Assembly: GCF_017654485.1 (NCBI RefSeq) | Contig: NZ_CP061091.1 | Location: 1,253,501 to 1,317,500, forward strand | Direction of reading: 5' to 3' | DNA length: 64,000 bases | From: Roseomonas marmotae | Lineage (GTDB): Bacteria > Pseudomonadota > Alphaproteobacteria > Acetobacterales > Acetobacteraceae | Shown here: positions 16,901-24,705 of the stretch, in pieces | Layout of the letters: each line of letters starts with the position of its first letter | Position numbering within the stretch: the first letter of the stretch is position 1 | Translations under genes and position numbers: made by a program | The notes under the pieces: model-generated | The model's database searches: none | What the model was told of the DNA's origin: nothing | Seen by the model: only the letters and a program-made list of their open reading frames with translations

Positions 16901-17778
16901 GCCGCCCGCCCGAAGAGGCCCTGGGGCCGGATGGCCAGCACCAGCAGCAGGCAGCCGAAGGCCACGGCCGGCGACCAGGATGGGCCGTAGAAGGTGGCGG
17001 TGACATTCTCCACCACGCCGAAGGCCAGCGCCGCCAGCACGCAGCCGCCCAGCGAGGCCAGCCCGCCCATGATGACGATGGCGAAGACGCGGCCGATGAA
17101 GATATGCCCGGACCAGGCATCCACCGGCTGCACCACCACCAGCGCGCCACCCGCCAGCGCCGCCATGGCGACGGAGATGCCGAAGGCAAGGCGCTTGATC
17201 CGCACGGGATCGATGGCCAGCAGCCGCAGCGCCTCCCGGTCCTGCGCCACGGCGGCGATGGCGCGGCCGGTGAAGGAGCGGCGCAGGAACAACGCCAGCG
17301 CCCCGATGGCCGCCAGCGCGACCGCCGCCGGCACCAGCATCCGCAGCGGCAGGTCGATCTCGCCGATGCGCCAGGTCGTGTTGGCATAGGCGGCATCGGC
17401 GAAGTGCTGTTCCGGCCCCAGCGTCATCACCAGCCCGACCTCGATGATGAACATGATGCCGAAGAAGAAGGCGAGGCCCTGGATGGCCTCATCCCCGCGC
17501 CGCTCGAAGAAATGGTGGTAGGCGACGTAGATCAGCGCCCCCAGCGCCCAGAAGGCTGGCGCCAGCAGCAGCGAGAGCAGCAGCGGGTCCAGCCCCGTCA
17601 TGCCCCAGAGCAGGGCGACCAGCAGCGCGCCCAGCACCATAAAGGCGGGGTGGGCGATATTGACCACGTCCAGCATTCCGAAGGAGACGGAAAGCCCCGC
17701 CGCCGCCGCGGCATAAAGCCCGCCCAGCAGCAGGCCCGAGACCACCCCGTTCAGGAGAAGGGCGAGGTCCGGGTCCAT
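16897..17778 (-). CDS. branched-chain-amino-acid-type ABC transporter permease (LivH family)
   Basis: 293 residues with eight or so membrane segments. Typical LivH features are GLLLGGLYAAAAAGLSVSFGMLDVVNIAHPAFMVLGA near the start and the coupling loop FTGRAIAAVAQDREALRLLAIDPVRIKRLAFGIS. The ATG overlaps the stop codon of the upstream binding-protein gene by one base (TGATG), so translation is coupled. It forms the transmembrane pair with LivM. Confidence 0.94.
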   Translation of the reverse strand: MDPDLALLLNGVVSGLLLGGLYAAAAAGLSVSFGMLDVVNIAHPAFMVLGALLVALLWGMTGLDPLLLSLLLAPAFWALGALIYVAYHHFFERRGDEAIQGLAFFFGIMFIIEVGLVMTLGPEQHFADAAYANTTWRIGEIDLPLRMLVPAAVALAAIGALALFLRRSFTGRAIAAVAQDREALRLLAIDPVRIKRLAFGISVAMAALAGGALVVVQPVDAWSGHIFIGRVFAIVIMGGLASLGGCVLAALAFGVVENVTATFYGPSWSPAVAFGCLLLVLAIRPQGLFGRAA

Positions 17779-19043
17779 CAGGCACCGGCCGTATAGGGCT
17801 TGCGCAACTCGCCGGACTTGTAGCGCTGCGGATAGAGGATCACCTGCGTGCCCGGCTTGCGGAACTGCTCGATGTCATTGCCCTGCACGCCCTGGTACTG
17901 GGTGTAGAGGTTCCGCTCCTCCGTCCATTCGCCCATGGCATCGAAGCGCAGCGGGCCGATGACGGTGTCGAACTGGTTCTTGTGCATATCCGCCGCCAGC
18001 GCCGCCTGATCCAGGCTGCCGACGCGCTTCACTGCCTGTTCCAGCACCTGCATCTGCGTATAAGCCAGCGGCGGCACGTAATGGCCGAGCGCGTCGGCAT
18101 TCTCCTTGGCCGCCAGCGGCTGGTAGCGTTCGATCAGCGCCTGGGTGCCGGGGAATTGCAGCGTGGGCTCCGGCGCATAGACATCCCAGACCACCAGGTT
18201 GTTCAGGATGGGGCCGAGCTGCAGCTTCTGCGCAGTGATATGCGGCCCGATCATCGGTCCGCCGAAAAGCTGGAAATTCACCCGCAGCTCGCTGGCCGCG
18301 CGCAGCAGCCCGGCGGTATCCGGCGGGTAGGAGCCGATATAGACAATATCCGGCCGCGCCGCCTGCACCGAGCGCAGGATGGGCGTGAAATCCACCGTGC
18401 TGGGCGGATAGGCACGGTCATAGACCACACGCAGCTTGTGCTGCCCGGCGAGGTAACGCGCGCTTTCGGCGGTGCGCTGGTGGAAGTCGCTGTCCAGGTT
18501 CACCAGCGCGATGCTGCGCGGCTTCGGGTCCATCGCCATGGCGATGTCGAAGAAGCCCTTGGCGAATGTCTCCTTCACGTCGGAGCCGGCGGGGTTGATG
18601 GAGAAATACCGGTCGTACTTGAAGTCAGAATTCACCCCCGTGCCGAAGAGCGACACGAAGGTCATGTTCCGCTGCATCACCACCGGCATGGCGGGCGCGA
18701 TGATGGCCGTGGCATAGCCGGAGACGACGAGATCGACCTTATCGACATCGATCAGCTTGGTGTAGATGCCCGGCACCTGCGCGCCGGTGCTCTGGTCGTC
18801 GTAATGTACCAGTTCCACCGGGCGGCCGAGCAGCCCGCCCTTGGCGTTCACATCCTCCGCCCAGATGCGGTGCGCCAGCAGCGCCGGGCGGCCATTGCCC
18901 GCCAGCCCGCCCGAGAGCGACATGGAATAGCCGATGCGGATCGGTGGCCCGGAGGGTGCTGTCTGCGCCCGCGCCGTGGCCGGTACCGTGGCGGCAGCCG
19001 CCAGGGCAAGCCGGCCGAGATCCCGCCTGCTGAAGTCTTTCAT
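17778..19043 (-). CDS. periplasmic amino-acid/aromatic-acid binding protein of Liv-type ABC transporter
   Basis: 421 residues from ATG 19043; the open frame upstream belongs to other genes. The N-terminus MKDFSRRDLGRLALAAAATVPATARAQ has a twin-arginine motif and AxA cleavage site, suggesting Tat export. The mature protein begins PIRIGYSMSLSGGLAGNGRPA, as in type I periplasmic binding proteins, and continues with GGLLGRPVELVHYDDQS. It captures the substrate for LivHMGF, whose genes follow without gaps. Neighbouring ring-cleavage and FAH-family genes point to an aromatic or cyclic carboxylate as ligand, an inference only. Confidence 0.92.
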   Translation of the reverse strand: MKDFSRRDLGRLALAAAATVPATARAQTAPSGPPIRIGYSMSLSGGLAGNGRPALLAHRIWAEDVNAKGGLLGRPVELVHYDDQSTGAQVPGIYTKLIDVDKVDLVVSGYATAIIAPAMPVVMQRNMTFVSLFGTGVNSDFKYDRYFSINPAGSDVKETFAKGFFDIAMAMDPKPRSIALVNLDSDFHQRTAESARYLAGQHKLRVVYDRAYPPSTVDFTPILRSVQAARPDIVYIGSYPPDTAGLLRAASELRVNFQLFGGPMIGPHITAQKLQLGPILNNLVVWDVYAPEPTLQFPGTQALIERYQPLAAKENADALGHYVPPLAYTQMQVLEQAVKRVGSLDQAALAADMHKNQFDTVIGPLRFDAMGEWTEERNLYTQYQGVQGNDIEQFRKPGTQVILYPQRYKSGELRKPYTAGA

Positions 19044-19105
19044 GGAACCTCCTCCTGCGGCCCGGTTTCTGTTGCCCGTGGCTCGCCATGACGTTCGGGT
19101 GGCGG

Positions 19106-20011
19106 CTACTCCGCCGCGACTTTCGAGGGATCGGCGCCCACGCGGCCGGAGGTGTCGCCCTCGGCCTGGCGCGCGATGCGGAAGTCGTAATGCACGCTCG
19201 GCATGTCGGGCGCGGGCGAGCCTTCGAGGCCCTTCTGCGGCCGTACGACAAGGGATTCCGAAACGCCGAAGACGGTGTCGGAATCGATATGCGGGTCGTC
19301 GCCGAGATAGAGCGCCGTCACCAGTTCCCGGTATCCCTCGGCGCCGATCAGCATATGGATATGCGCGGGGCGGAAGCCGTGGCGGTTCTGCTGCCGCACC
19401 AGCTCGCCCACCGGCCCATCCATCGGGATGGAATAGCCCAGCGGGATCAGCGTGCGGATGGCGTAGCGGCCCTCGGCATCGGTGCGGAACTGGCCACGCA
19501 TGTCCATGACGCCGGGGTCGTTGGTCTGCAGGTCGTAGGCGCCATCGGCATCGGTCTGCCAGACTTCGACGATGGCATTGGGCACGCCCTCGCCGGCCTC
19601 GTTCAGCACCTGGCCAAACAGCATCATCTCCGGCCCCGTGGCATGGGCGGCGATGCTCCCGCCATAGCCATACTGTGGCGAGGCCTCGCGGTAGAAGGGG
19701 CCGAGCAGGCTGGTCTCGGTGGCTTCGCCCACGCGGTTGGCCTGGTCGTCCAGCAGGTTCACGAGGCGCGAGAGACCGAGCGTATCGGAGAGCAGGATGA
19801 ATTCCTGCCGGATCGGCGTGCAGGTCTGGCCGGTGCGGGTGAGGAAGCCGATGGCGGCCAGCCATTCGGCGGGCGTCAGCTTCACCTCCCGCGCGAAGTC
19901 ATGCAGGTGCCGGACAAGGCTTTCCATCACCTCCCGCAGACGCGGGTCAGTGGTGGAGGCCATCTGCGCGATCACGGCATCCGTGACGGTATTCTGGTCC
20001 AGGTCAGCCAT
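19106..20011 (-). CDS. intradiol ring-cleavage dioxygenase, hydroxyquinol 1,2-dioxygenase-like
   Basis: 301 residues from ATG 20011. The N-terminal helical dimerisation domain (about 20-90) is the one found in catechol and hydroxyquinol dioxygenases. The beta-sandwich carries the Fe(III) ligands: one Tyr in GPFYREASP, one Tyr in PLGYSIP, and His217 and His219 in RPAHIHMLI. The stretch DGPVGEL, RPAHIH and DSDTVFGV resembles hydroxyquinol enzymes more than catechol 1,2-dioxygenases. It would open the ring of a dihydroxy or trihydroxybenzene to a muconate-type acid. The gene lies between a Bug receptor and the Liv transporter. The exact substrate is uncertain. Confidence 0.9.
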   Translation of the reverse strand: MADLDQNTVTDAVIAQMASTTDPRLREVMESLVRHLHDFAREVKLTPAEWLAAIGFLTRTGQTCTPIRQEFILLSDTLGLSRLVNLLDDQANRVGEATETSLLGPFYREASPQYGYGGSIAAHATGPEMMLFGQVLNEAGEGVPNAIVEVWQTDADGAYDLQTNDPGVMDMRGQFRTDAEGRYAIRTLIPLGYSIPMDGPVGELVRQQNRHGFRPAHIHMLIGAEGYRELVTALYLGDDPHIDSDTVFGVSESLVVRPQKGLEGSPAPDMPSVHYDFRIARQAEGDTSGRVGADPSKVAAE

Positions 20012-20091
20012 TTCTTGTGTCCTCCATCGGGGGCGGCATCTCGCGGGCCTGCCCTCGGTCGTCGCACGTCGTGGCGGGCGCGGCGGCGCCC

Positions 20092-21066
20092 CTAGTCCGG
20101 TCGTATCCTGGCAGCAACGATCACCGGCTGCCACTTCGCAATCTCTTCCCGCGTCATGGCGGCGAGCTGCTCGGGCGAGCCGCCCGTCGGCTCCACCCCC
20201 TGCGCGCGCAGGTTCGCCAGGGCGGCGGGGTCGGCCAGCAGGGCATTGGTGGCGCGGTTCAGCCGGGCCACGATGGCGGGCGGCAGGCCCGCCGGGCCGA
20301 AGAGCGACCAGAGCCCCTCGACGACGAAATCCTGCACCCCCGCTTCCTGGATGGTCGGCACATCCGGCAGGATGCCGACGCGCTTGCCGGAGGTCACGGC
20401 CAGGGCCTTCAGCTTGCCGCTGTCCAGATGCGGCTTGAGGCCCAGCGGGTGGTAGAACATGGCATCCACCCGTCCCGCCAGCAGGTCGGTCACCGCCTGG
20501 CTGGCACTGCGGTAGGGCACGTGCTGCGTCTCCAGCCCCGCCCGCAGGTTCAGCAGCGCCTGGGAGAGATGTCCCGTGGTGCCATTCCCCGCCGAGGCGA
20601 AGGAGAGCGGCCGCGACTTCGCCAGCGCCACCAGCTCCATCACCGAATTGGCGGGGAGGGAGACCGGCACGCCCAGCACCGTCGGCGTGGTGACGAAGGG
20701 GGCGATGGGAGTGAAATCCTTCACCGCATCGAAGCCCAGCTCGGGAAACAGGCTGGAATTGATGCCATGCGTCCCGTTGGTGCCCAGCAGCAGCGTATAG
20801 CCATCGCCCGCTGCCTGGGCCACGCTCTGGGCGCCGACATTGCCGCCGGCGCCGGCACGGTTCTCCACCACCACCGGCTGTCCCGCTTCCTTCCCCAGGG
20901 CATCGGCCAGGATGCGGCCCAGCGCATCGGTGGTGGTGCCGGCGGCGAAGGGTACTACGAGACGGATGGGCCGCTCCGGCCATGCCGCCTGGGCGAAGCT
21001 CCGGCGGGCCAGCAGCGGCGTGGCGGCAAGGGTGCCCAGCAGGGCTCGACGTGTGGCTCGGGTCAT
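20092..21066 (-). CDS. Bug/TctC family periplasmic solute receptor
   Basis: 324 residues. The signal region TRATRRALLGTLAATPLLARRSFAQA has a twin-arginine-like start and an AQA cleavage site. Typical family blocks follow: WPERPIRLVVPFAAGTTTD, VVVENRAGAGGNVG, HVPYRSASQAVTDLLAGRVD and LPDVPTIQEAG. These two-lobed proteins bind small carboxylates or aromatics for tripartite tricarboxylate transporters or for signalling. No TctA or TctB gene is present in the window. The gene overlaps the upstream deacetylase-like gene by 4 nt and precedes the dioxygenase by 80 nt. Confidence 0.93.
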   Translation of the reverse strand: MTRATRRALLGTLAATPLLARRSFAQAAWPERPIRLVVPFAAGTTTDALGRILADALGKEAGQPVVVENRAGAGGNVGAQSVAQAAGDGYTLLLGTNGTHGINSSLFPELGFDAVKDFTPIAPFVTTPTVLGVPVSLPANSVMELVALAKSRPLSFASAGNGTTGHLSQALLNLRAGLETQHVPYRSASQAVTDLLAGRVDAMFYHPLGLKPHLDSGKLKALAVTSGKRVGILPDVPTIQEAGVQDFVVEGLWSLFGPAGLPPAIVARLNRATNALLADPAALANLRAQGVEPTGGSPEQLAAMTREEIAKWQPVIVAARIRPD

Positions 21067-21725
21067 GCGGCAGCCCCCCTGTGAGGCGTGACGTAATCCG
21101 CGACCCGCCCGGATGGCTGGCCACGGCGCAGCGGCACGCAGGCCGCCGGGAAATCCTGGGTGAAGCGGGCGCCCCGGTCGGCCAGGGTGCCAAGGAAGCG
21201 GTCCAGGTGCCGCATGGCGCCATTCGGCAGGTCATGCAGCACCAGAGTCACGGGCTCCGGCCCCTGGCAGAGATCCAGGGCGCGGTCCACCCAACCCTCC
21301 GGGTCGCGGAAATCGCCCGGCACGGCATTCCAGAGGACGCAGGTGAAATGCCCGCGCACCAGCAGATCCAGCGCCGCGTGGCTCAGCAGGTGGCGGCCCA
21401 GCGCACCGCCGCCGCCCTGGGGGCGGAACAGCCTGTCGGGGTGCGAGAGCGCACCGATCTCCTCCTGGGTGCGGGCGATCTCCGTCTCGGCCACCGCATC
21501 CGATGCATGGCCCAGCGGGCCCGCATGGCTCCAGGTGTGGTTGCCGATCCAGTGGCCCTCGGCATGGGCCCGCTCGGCCAGGGCGCGATGCGCCGCCAGC
21601 TTGTGGCCCAGCACGAAGAAGGTGGCCCGCAGGCCGCGTGCGCGCAGCGCCTCCAGCACGCCCGGCGTCACCTCCGGCTCAGGGCCGTTGTCGAAGGACA
21701 GGGTGACGCGGGGCGCGGTGGTCAT
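21063..21725 (-). CDS. polysaccharide-deacetylase-fold (NodB/CE4-like) protein
   Basis: 220 residues from ATG 21725; the open frame upstream overlaps the FAH-family gene. The NodB homology begins VTLSFDNGPEPEVTPGVLEAL, where the usual Asp-Asp of motif 1 is Asp-Asn. Motif 2 is HWIGNHTWSH with both zinc histidines, and motif 3 is FRPQGGGGALG. It has no signal peptide and sits inside a catabolic operon. It may therefore be a cytoplasmic C-N hydrolase of the PuuE or cyclic-imide type, not a cell-wall enzyme. Substrate unknown. Confidence 0.87.
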   Translation of the reverse strand: MTTAPRVTLSFDNGPEPEVTPGVLEALRARGLRATFFVLGHKLAAHRALAERAHAEGHWIGNHTWSHAGPLGHASDAVAETEIARTQEEIGALSHPDRLFRPQGGGGALGRHLLSHAALDLLVRGHFTCVLWNAVPGDFRDPEGWVDRALDLCQGPEPVTLVLHDLPNGAMRHLDRFLGTLADRGARFTQDFPAACVPLRRGQPSGRVADYVTPHRGAAA

Positions 21726-21762
21726 GACACGCCGTGGCTTTCCGGCGCGCGGCGCATCGGCT

Positions 21763-22626
21763 TCAGGCCTCGTCCCGCACGGGGTTGGAGAGGATGCCGA
21801 TGTCCTCGATCTCGATCTCGACGGTATCGCCATCCTTCATGAAGACCGGCGGCTTGCGGGCATAGCCGACGCCGCTGGGCGTGCCGGTGGCGATCACATC
21901 GCCCGGTTCCAGCGTCATCACCTCCGAGAGGATCGCCAGGATACGCGGCACAGTGAAGATCATGTCGGAGGTATGGCTGTCCTGCATCACCTCGCCATTG
22001 AGGCGGGAGGTGATGCGCAGCGCATTCGGGCCCTGCGGCAGTTCGTCGGGCGTGACGATCTCGGGGCCGAGGCCGCCGGTGCGGTCGAAGTTCTTGCCCA
22101 TGGTCCACTGCGCCGACTTGCGCTGGTAGTCGCGGACCGAGCCCTCGTTCATGCAGGTGTAGCCGGCGACGCAGCCCAGGGCCTCGGCCTCCGTCAGGTG
22201 CCGTGCCCGCTTGCCGATGACGATGGCCAATTCGGCCTCGTAGTCGAACTTGTCGGAGACCTTCGGGCGCAGCAGCGGCTCGCCGGGCGCGGCCAGCGAG
22301 GTGGGGCCGCGGAAGAAGACCGCCGGGTAATCCGGGATGGGATTGCCGCCTTCCTTGGCATGCAGCGCGTAGTTCAGGCCGATGCAGATGACCTTGCCCG
22401 GGCGCGGCACCGCCGGCAGCAGCGTCAGGCCCTTCAGCGGGCGGCGCGGCGCGTCGGCGAGCTTCGCCGCCAGGGCGCGCGCGCCCTCCGGCAGGTTCAG
22501 GGCGGCCAGGGCCTCGGTGGGGTCCTGCGGCAGGCCCGGCACCACATCGGCCAGGGCCACGACATCATCGCCCAGGCGGGCACCAAGGGCCGCCCGGCCC
22601 TCATGCTGGAACGCGATCAGGCGCAC
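21763..22626 (-). CDS. fumarylacetoacetate hydrolase family protein
   Basis: 287 residues from GTG 22626, chosen because AGGAGG stands 9 nt upstream; there is no such site for upstream starts. The N-terminal beta domain is MRLIAFQHEGRAALGARLGDD. The FAH core starts KVICIGLNYALHAKE and holds metal ligands in SDKFDYEAELAIVIGK, followed by ITSRLNGEVMQD and PGDVIATGTPSGVGYARKP. Family members hydrolyse or isomerise C-C bonds of ring-cleavage products, or decarboxylate oxaloacetate. It is the first gene of the 12-gene run, divergent from a GntR regulator, and probably acts on the ring-cleavage product. Confidence 0.92.
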   Translation of the reverse strand: MRLIAFQHEGRAALGARLGDDVVALADVVPGLPQDPTEALAALNLPEGARALAAKLADAPRRPLKGLTLLPAVPRPGKVICIGLNYALHAKEGGNPIPDYPAVFFRGPTSLAAPGEPLLRPKVSDKFDYEAELAIVIGKRARHLTEAEALGCVAGYTCMNEGSVRDYQRKSAQWTMGKNFDRTGGLGPEIVTPDELPQGPNALRITSRLNGEVMQDSHTSDMIFTVPRILAILSEVMTLEPGDVIATGTPSGVGYARKPPVFMKDGDTVEIEIEDIGILSNPVRDEA

Positions 22627-22635
22627 GCGCCGTAT

Positions 22636-22641
22636 CCTCCT
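22636..22641 (-). promoter_or_regulatory. strong ribosome binding site for the FAH-family gene
   Basis: AGGAGG on the minus strand, 9 nt before the GTG at 22626. It fixes the start of the first operon gene. Confidence 0.75.
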
Positions 22642-22694
22642 TTGATTCTCGGTTCGAGGTTTTATCGAAATTCCTGGGTCGTCAAGAAAGATTT

Positions 22695-22710
22695 CCGCAA
22701 AAGCTTGCGG
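22695..22710. promoter_or_regulatory. candidate operator in divergent FAH/gntR promoter region
   Basis: A perfect 6-bp inverted repeat, CCGCAA and TTGCGG, is separated by AAGC. It lies in the 115-bp region between the divergent FAH-family and gntR starts, 31 bp before the gntR ATG. This is a plausible site for the adjacent GntR protein. There is no experimental support, and the sequence is not a canonical FadR-type box. Confidence 0.4.
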
Positions 22711-22741
22711 GTTAGCGCCGGGAAAACGATGATGTAGCGCC

Positions 22742-23437
22742 ATGTCTCAGGCAGACCCCATCGCGGAAGCGCGCGACCTGACTCTTGCGACCGTCGTCCA
22801 CCGGCGGCTGCGCGAGGACATCCTGTCCGGCCGCCTGCCACCAGGGCAGAAGTTGAAGCTGCGCGACCTGGCCGAGAGCTATGGGGCCGGCGCCTCACCG
22901 ATGCGGGAGGCCCTGTCCAAGCTGGCGGCCGAGGGGCTGGCGGAACGGCTGGAGCATCGGGGCTTCCGTGTGGCGGCAGCGGCGCCAGGGCAGCTGGACG
23001 GGCTGATCCGCAGCCGGGTGCTGGCAGAATGCGCGGCGCTGCGCGAATCCATCCGGCACGGCGATGCCGCCTGGGAAGAGGCGCTGGTCCTGGCCGAGCA
23101 CCGGCTGAAGCGGGCGGCCCGGTCTCTCGACCCGCACCGCTTCGTCGCCAATCCGGAATGGGAAGCCTGCCATCTGCGCTTCCACCAGGCGCTGCTGGCG
23201 GCCTGCGGCGCGCCGCCCCTGCTGGCCTTCTGCGACCGGCTGCGGGAGGAGGCGCAGCGCTACCGCGCGCTGTCCAATACCCTGGCCTATCCGGGCCGCG
23301 ACGTGGCGGCCGAACATGCCGCCATCGCTCGCGCCACGCTGGACCGCGACGCGGAAAAGGCCGCCGCCCTGCTGACGCAGCATTACGAGCGGACAGGCGC
23401 CTTTATCGGCGCCGATCTGGGCAGCGAGGCCGGGTGA
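22742..23437 (+). CDS. GntR family transcriptional regulator, FCD-type
   Basis: 231 residues. The winged helix-turn-helix spans about 15-80, with VVHRRLREDILSGRLPPGQKLKLRDLAESYGAGASPMREALSKLAAEGL showing the standard GntR layout. The C-terminal FCD ligand domain holds possible metal ligands in RFHQALLAAC and AEHAAIARATLDRD. It is divergent from the 12-gene catabolic operon and is its obvious candidate local regulator. Most FCD regulators repress until a pathway acid binds; the effector here is unknown. Confidence 0.92.
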   Translation: MSQADPIAEARDLTLATVVHRRLREDILSGRLPPGQKLKLRDLAESYGAGASPMREALSKLAAEGLAERLEHRGFRVAAAAPGQLDGLIRSRVLAECAALRESIRHGDAAWEEALVLAEHRLKRAARSLDPHRFVANPEWEACHLRFHQALLAACGAPPLLAFCDRLREEAQRYRALSNTLAYPGRDVAAEHAAIARATLDRDAEKAAALLTQHYERTGAFIGADLGSEAG

Positions 23438-23478
23438 TCCTGACGAAGAGGCGGCGGCGGCGATGCGGCCGCCGTCCA

Positions 23479-23509
23479 AGGGGTTCCTGCCCGTTTCGCC
23501 AGAACCCCT
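23479..23509. terminator. possible bidirectional stem-loop between convergent genes
   Basis: An 8-bp inverted repeat, aggggttc and gaacccct, with a 15-nt loop lies between the gntR stop (23437) and the stop of the convergent lyase-family gene (23543). There is no T run on either side, so intrinsic termination is only possible. Confidence 0.4.
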
Positions 23510-23542
23510 GAAGATGCGGCAATCCTGCCGGGGCTAGCCAGA

Positions 23543-24415
23543 CTACGGCCCGCCGGCCTGCATGAAGCGCTTGCGCCATTCCTCATAGGCCGACTGACGC
23601 GTGACGCGGCCGATCAAGGCGCCCGAGGCCTGCCCCGGCACAGCCCTGGCCGGGCTGCCCGCGCGCATGGCGCTGAGGGCGTCGTGCACGGCCTGCACGG
23701 CGGCCATAATCGGCGCATGGCCGGGCAGCATGACGCGCACCCGCGACGCCGCCAGATCTCCCGCATCCGCCAGTTCCGGGCCGACACCACCGAGGATCAA
23801 TGGCAACCGCGTCCCGGCGGCCACGGCCTCAAGCTCGGCGCGTGTCCGCAGGCCCACCACCATCAGGGCATCCGCCCCCGCCGCCTCATAGGCGCGGAGC
23901 CGGGTGATCGCATCCTCCAGCGAAGACAGCAGCGGCGCGCTGGTGCGGCCAACGATCACCAGGCCTTCGTCGCGCCGGGCCGAGAGCGCGGCGCCGATCT
24001 TGCCAACGCCTTCCTCCAGGGACACCAGCCCGCTCTTGCCCGCATCTGCGCCAAAGGGGAGGGGAAGCAGCGTGTCCTCGATCGTCAGGCCGGCCACGCC
24101 CGCACTCTCCAGGCCCTGCACGGTATGGATGACGTTCAGCGCGTTTCCGAAACCGTGGTCCGCATCCAGCAGGATCGGCAGACCGGCCGCGTGGCAGATG
24201 CGCCGGGCCTGATCCGTCACCTCCGTCGCTGTCACCAGGATCATGTCGGGCGCCGCGAGCAGGGCGAGCGCGAGGCTGGAACCGCCGACGAGCCCCAGTT
24301 CAAAGCCGAGATCCTCGGCGATGCGGACCGAGATCGGGTCGAAGACCGAGGCCGGCACCACGCAGTCCTGCCCCTGGAGCACCCGGCGCAGAGCCTGCCG
24401 CTGTGGTTGAAACAT
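23543..24415 (-). CDS. isocitrate lyase/PEP mutase superfamily enzyme, oxaloacetate decarboxylase-like
   Basis: 290 residues from ATG 24415, which has ggaaggaagg just upstream. The barrel begins RRVLQGQDCVVPASVFDPIS, and the Mg-binding and catalytic stretch is LLDADHGFGNALNVI followed by LTIEDT. This is the pattern of the PA4872-type oxaloacetate decarboxylases within the PEP-mutase/isocitrate lyase superfamily. The isocitrate-lyase catalytic motif KKCGH is absent. It probably cleaves a C-C bond in a small 2-oxo- or hydroxy-acid. The gene diverges from a deacetylase-like gene across 290 bp. Confidence 0.88.
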   Translation of the reverse strand: MFQPQRQALRRVLQGQDCVVPASVFDPISVRIAEDLGFELGLVGGSSLALALLAAPDMILVTATEVTDQARRICHAAGLPILLDADHGFGNALNVIHTVQGLESAGVAGLTIEDTLLPLPFGADAGKSGLVSLEEGVGKIGAALSARRDEGLVIVGRTSAPLLSSLEDAITRLRAYEAAGADALMVVGLRTRAELEAVAAGTRLPLILGGVGPELADAGDLAASRVRVMLPGHAPIMAAVQAVHDALSAMRAGSPARAVPGQASGALIGRVTRQSAYEEWRKRFMQAGGP

Positions 24416-24705
24416 CCTTCCTTCCTCCCCTGGATCGGTTCCTGGCTGGCCTTTGTGCCTCTGCGCGGGAGGCCTGAAAACCTGTTGACGGAAGATCAGC
24501 ATTAATCATTAATAATCTCAAGCCCGGCACGAAAGCCGGGCGGGACGCGACGCTAGGAACCGCCGCGCCAGGAGGAGACGATTCATGCCCCGGAGCGTGC
24601 AAGCCCCCTGGCGTGGCTTCCTCCCGGCCACGCCGTCCCGTCCTGAGACGATGCTGCTGCCGACGCGCCTTTTCGCCCGTCCATGACAGAAAGGATTTGA
24701 CCGGA
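24416..24705. promoter_or_regulatory. divergent intergenic region with AT-rich repeat and hairpin
   Basis: About 290 bp lie between divergent starts. It contains an AT-rich block with two copies of the self-complementary hexamer ATTAAT separated by one base (24501-24513). A 7-bp hairpin follows (gcccggc, acgaaa, gccgggc; 24522-24541). The AT-rich block stands out in this very G+C-rich sequence and probably marks promoter and operator elements. I see no convincing gene in the interval. Confidence 0.5.
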
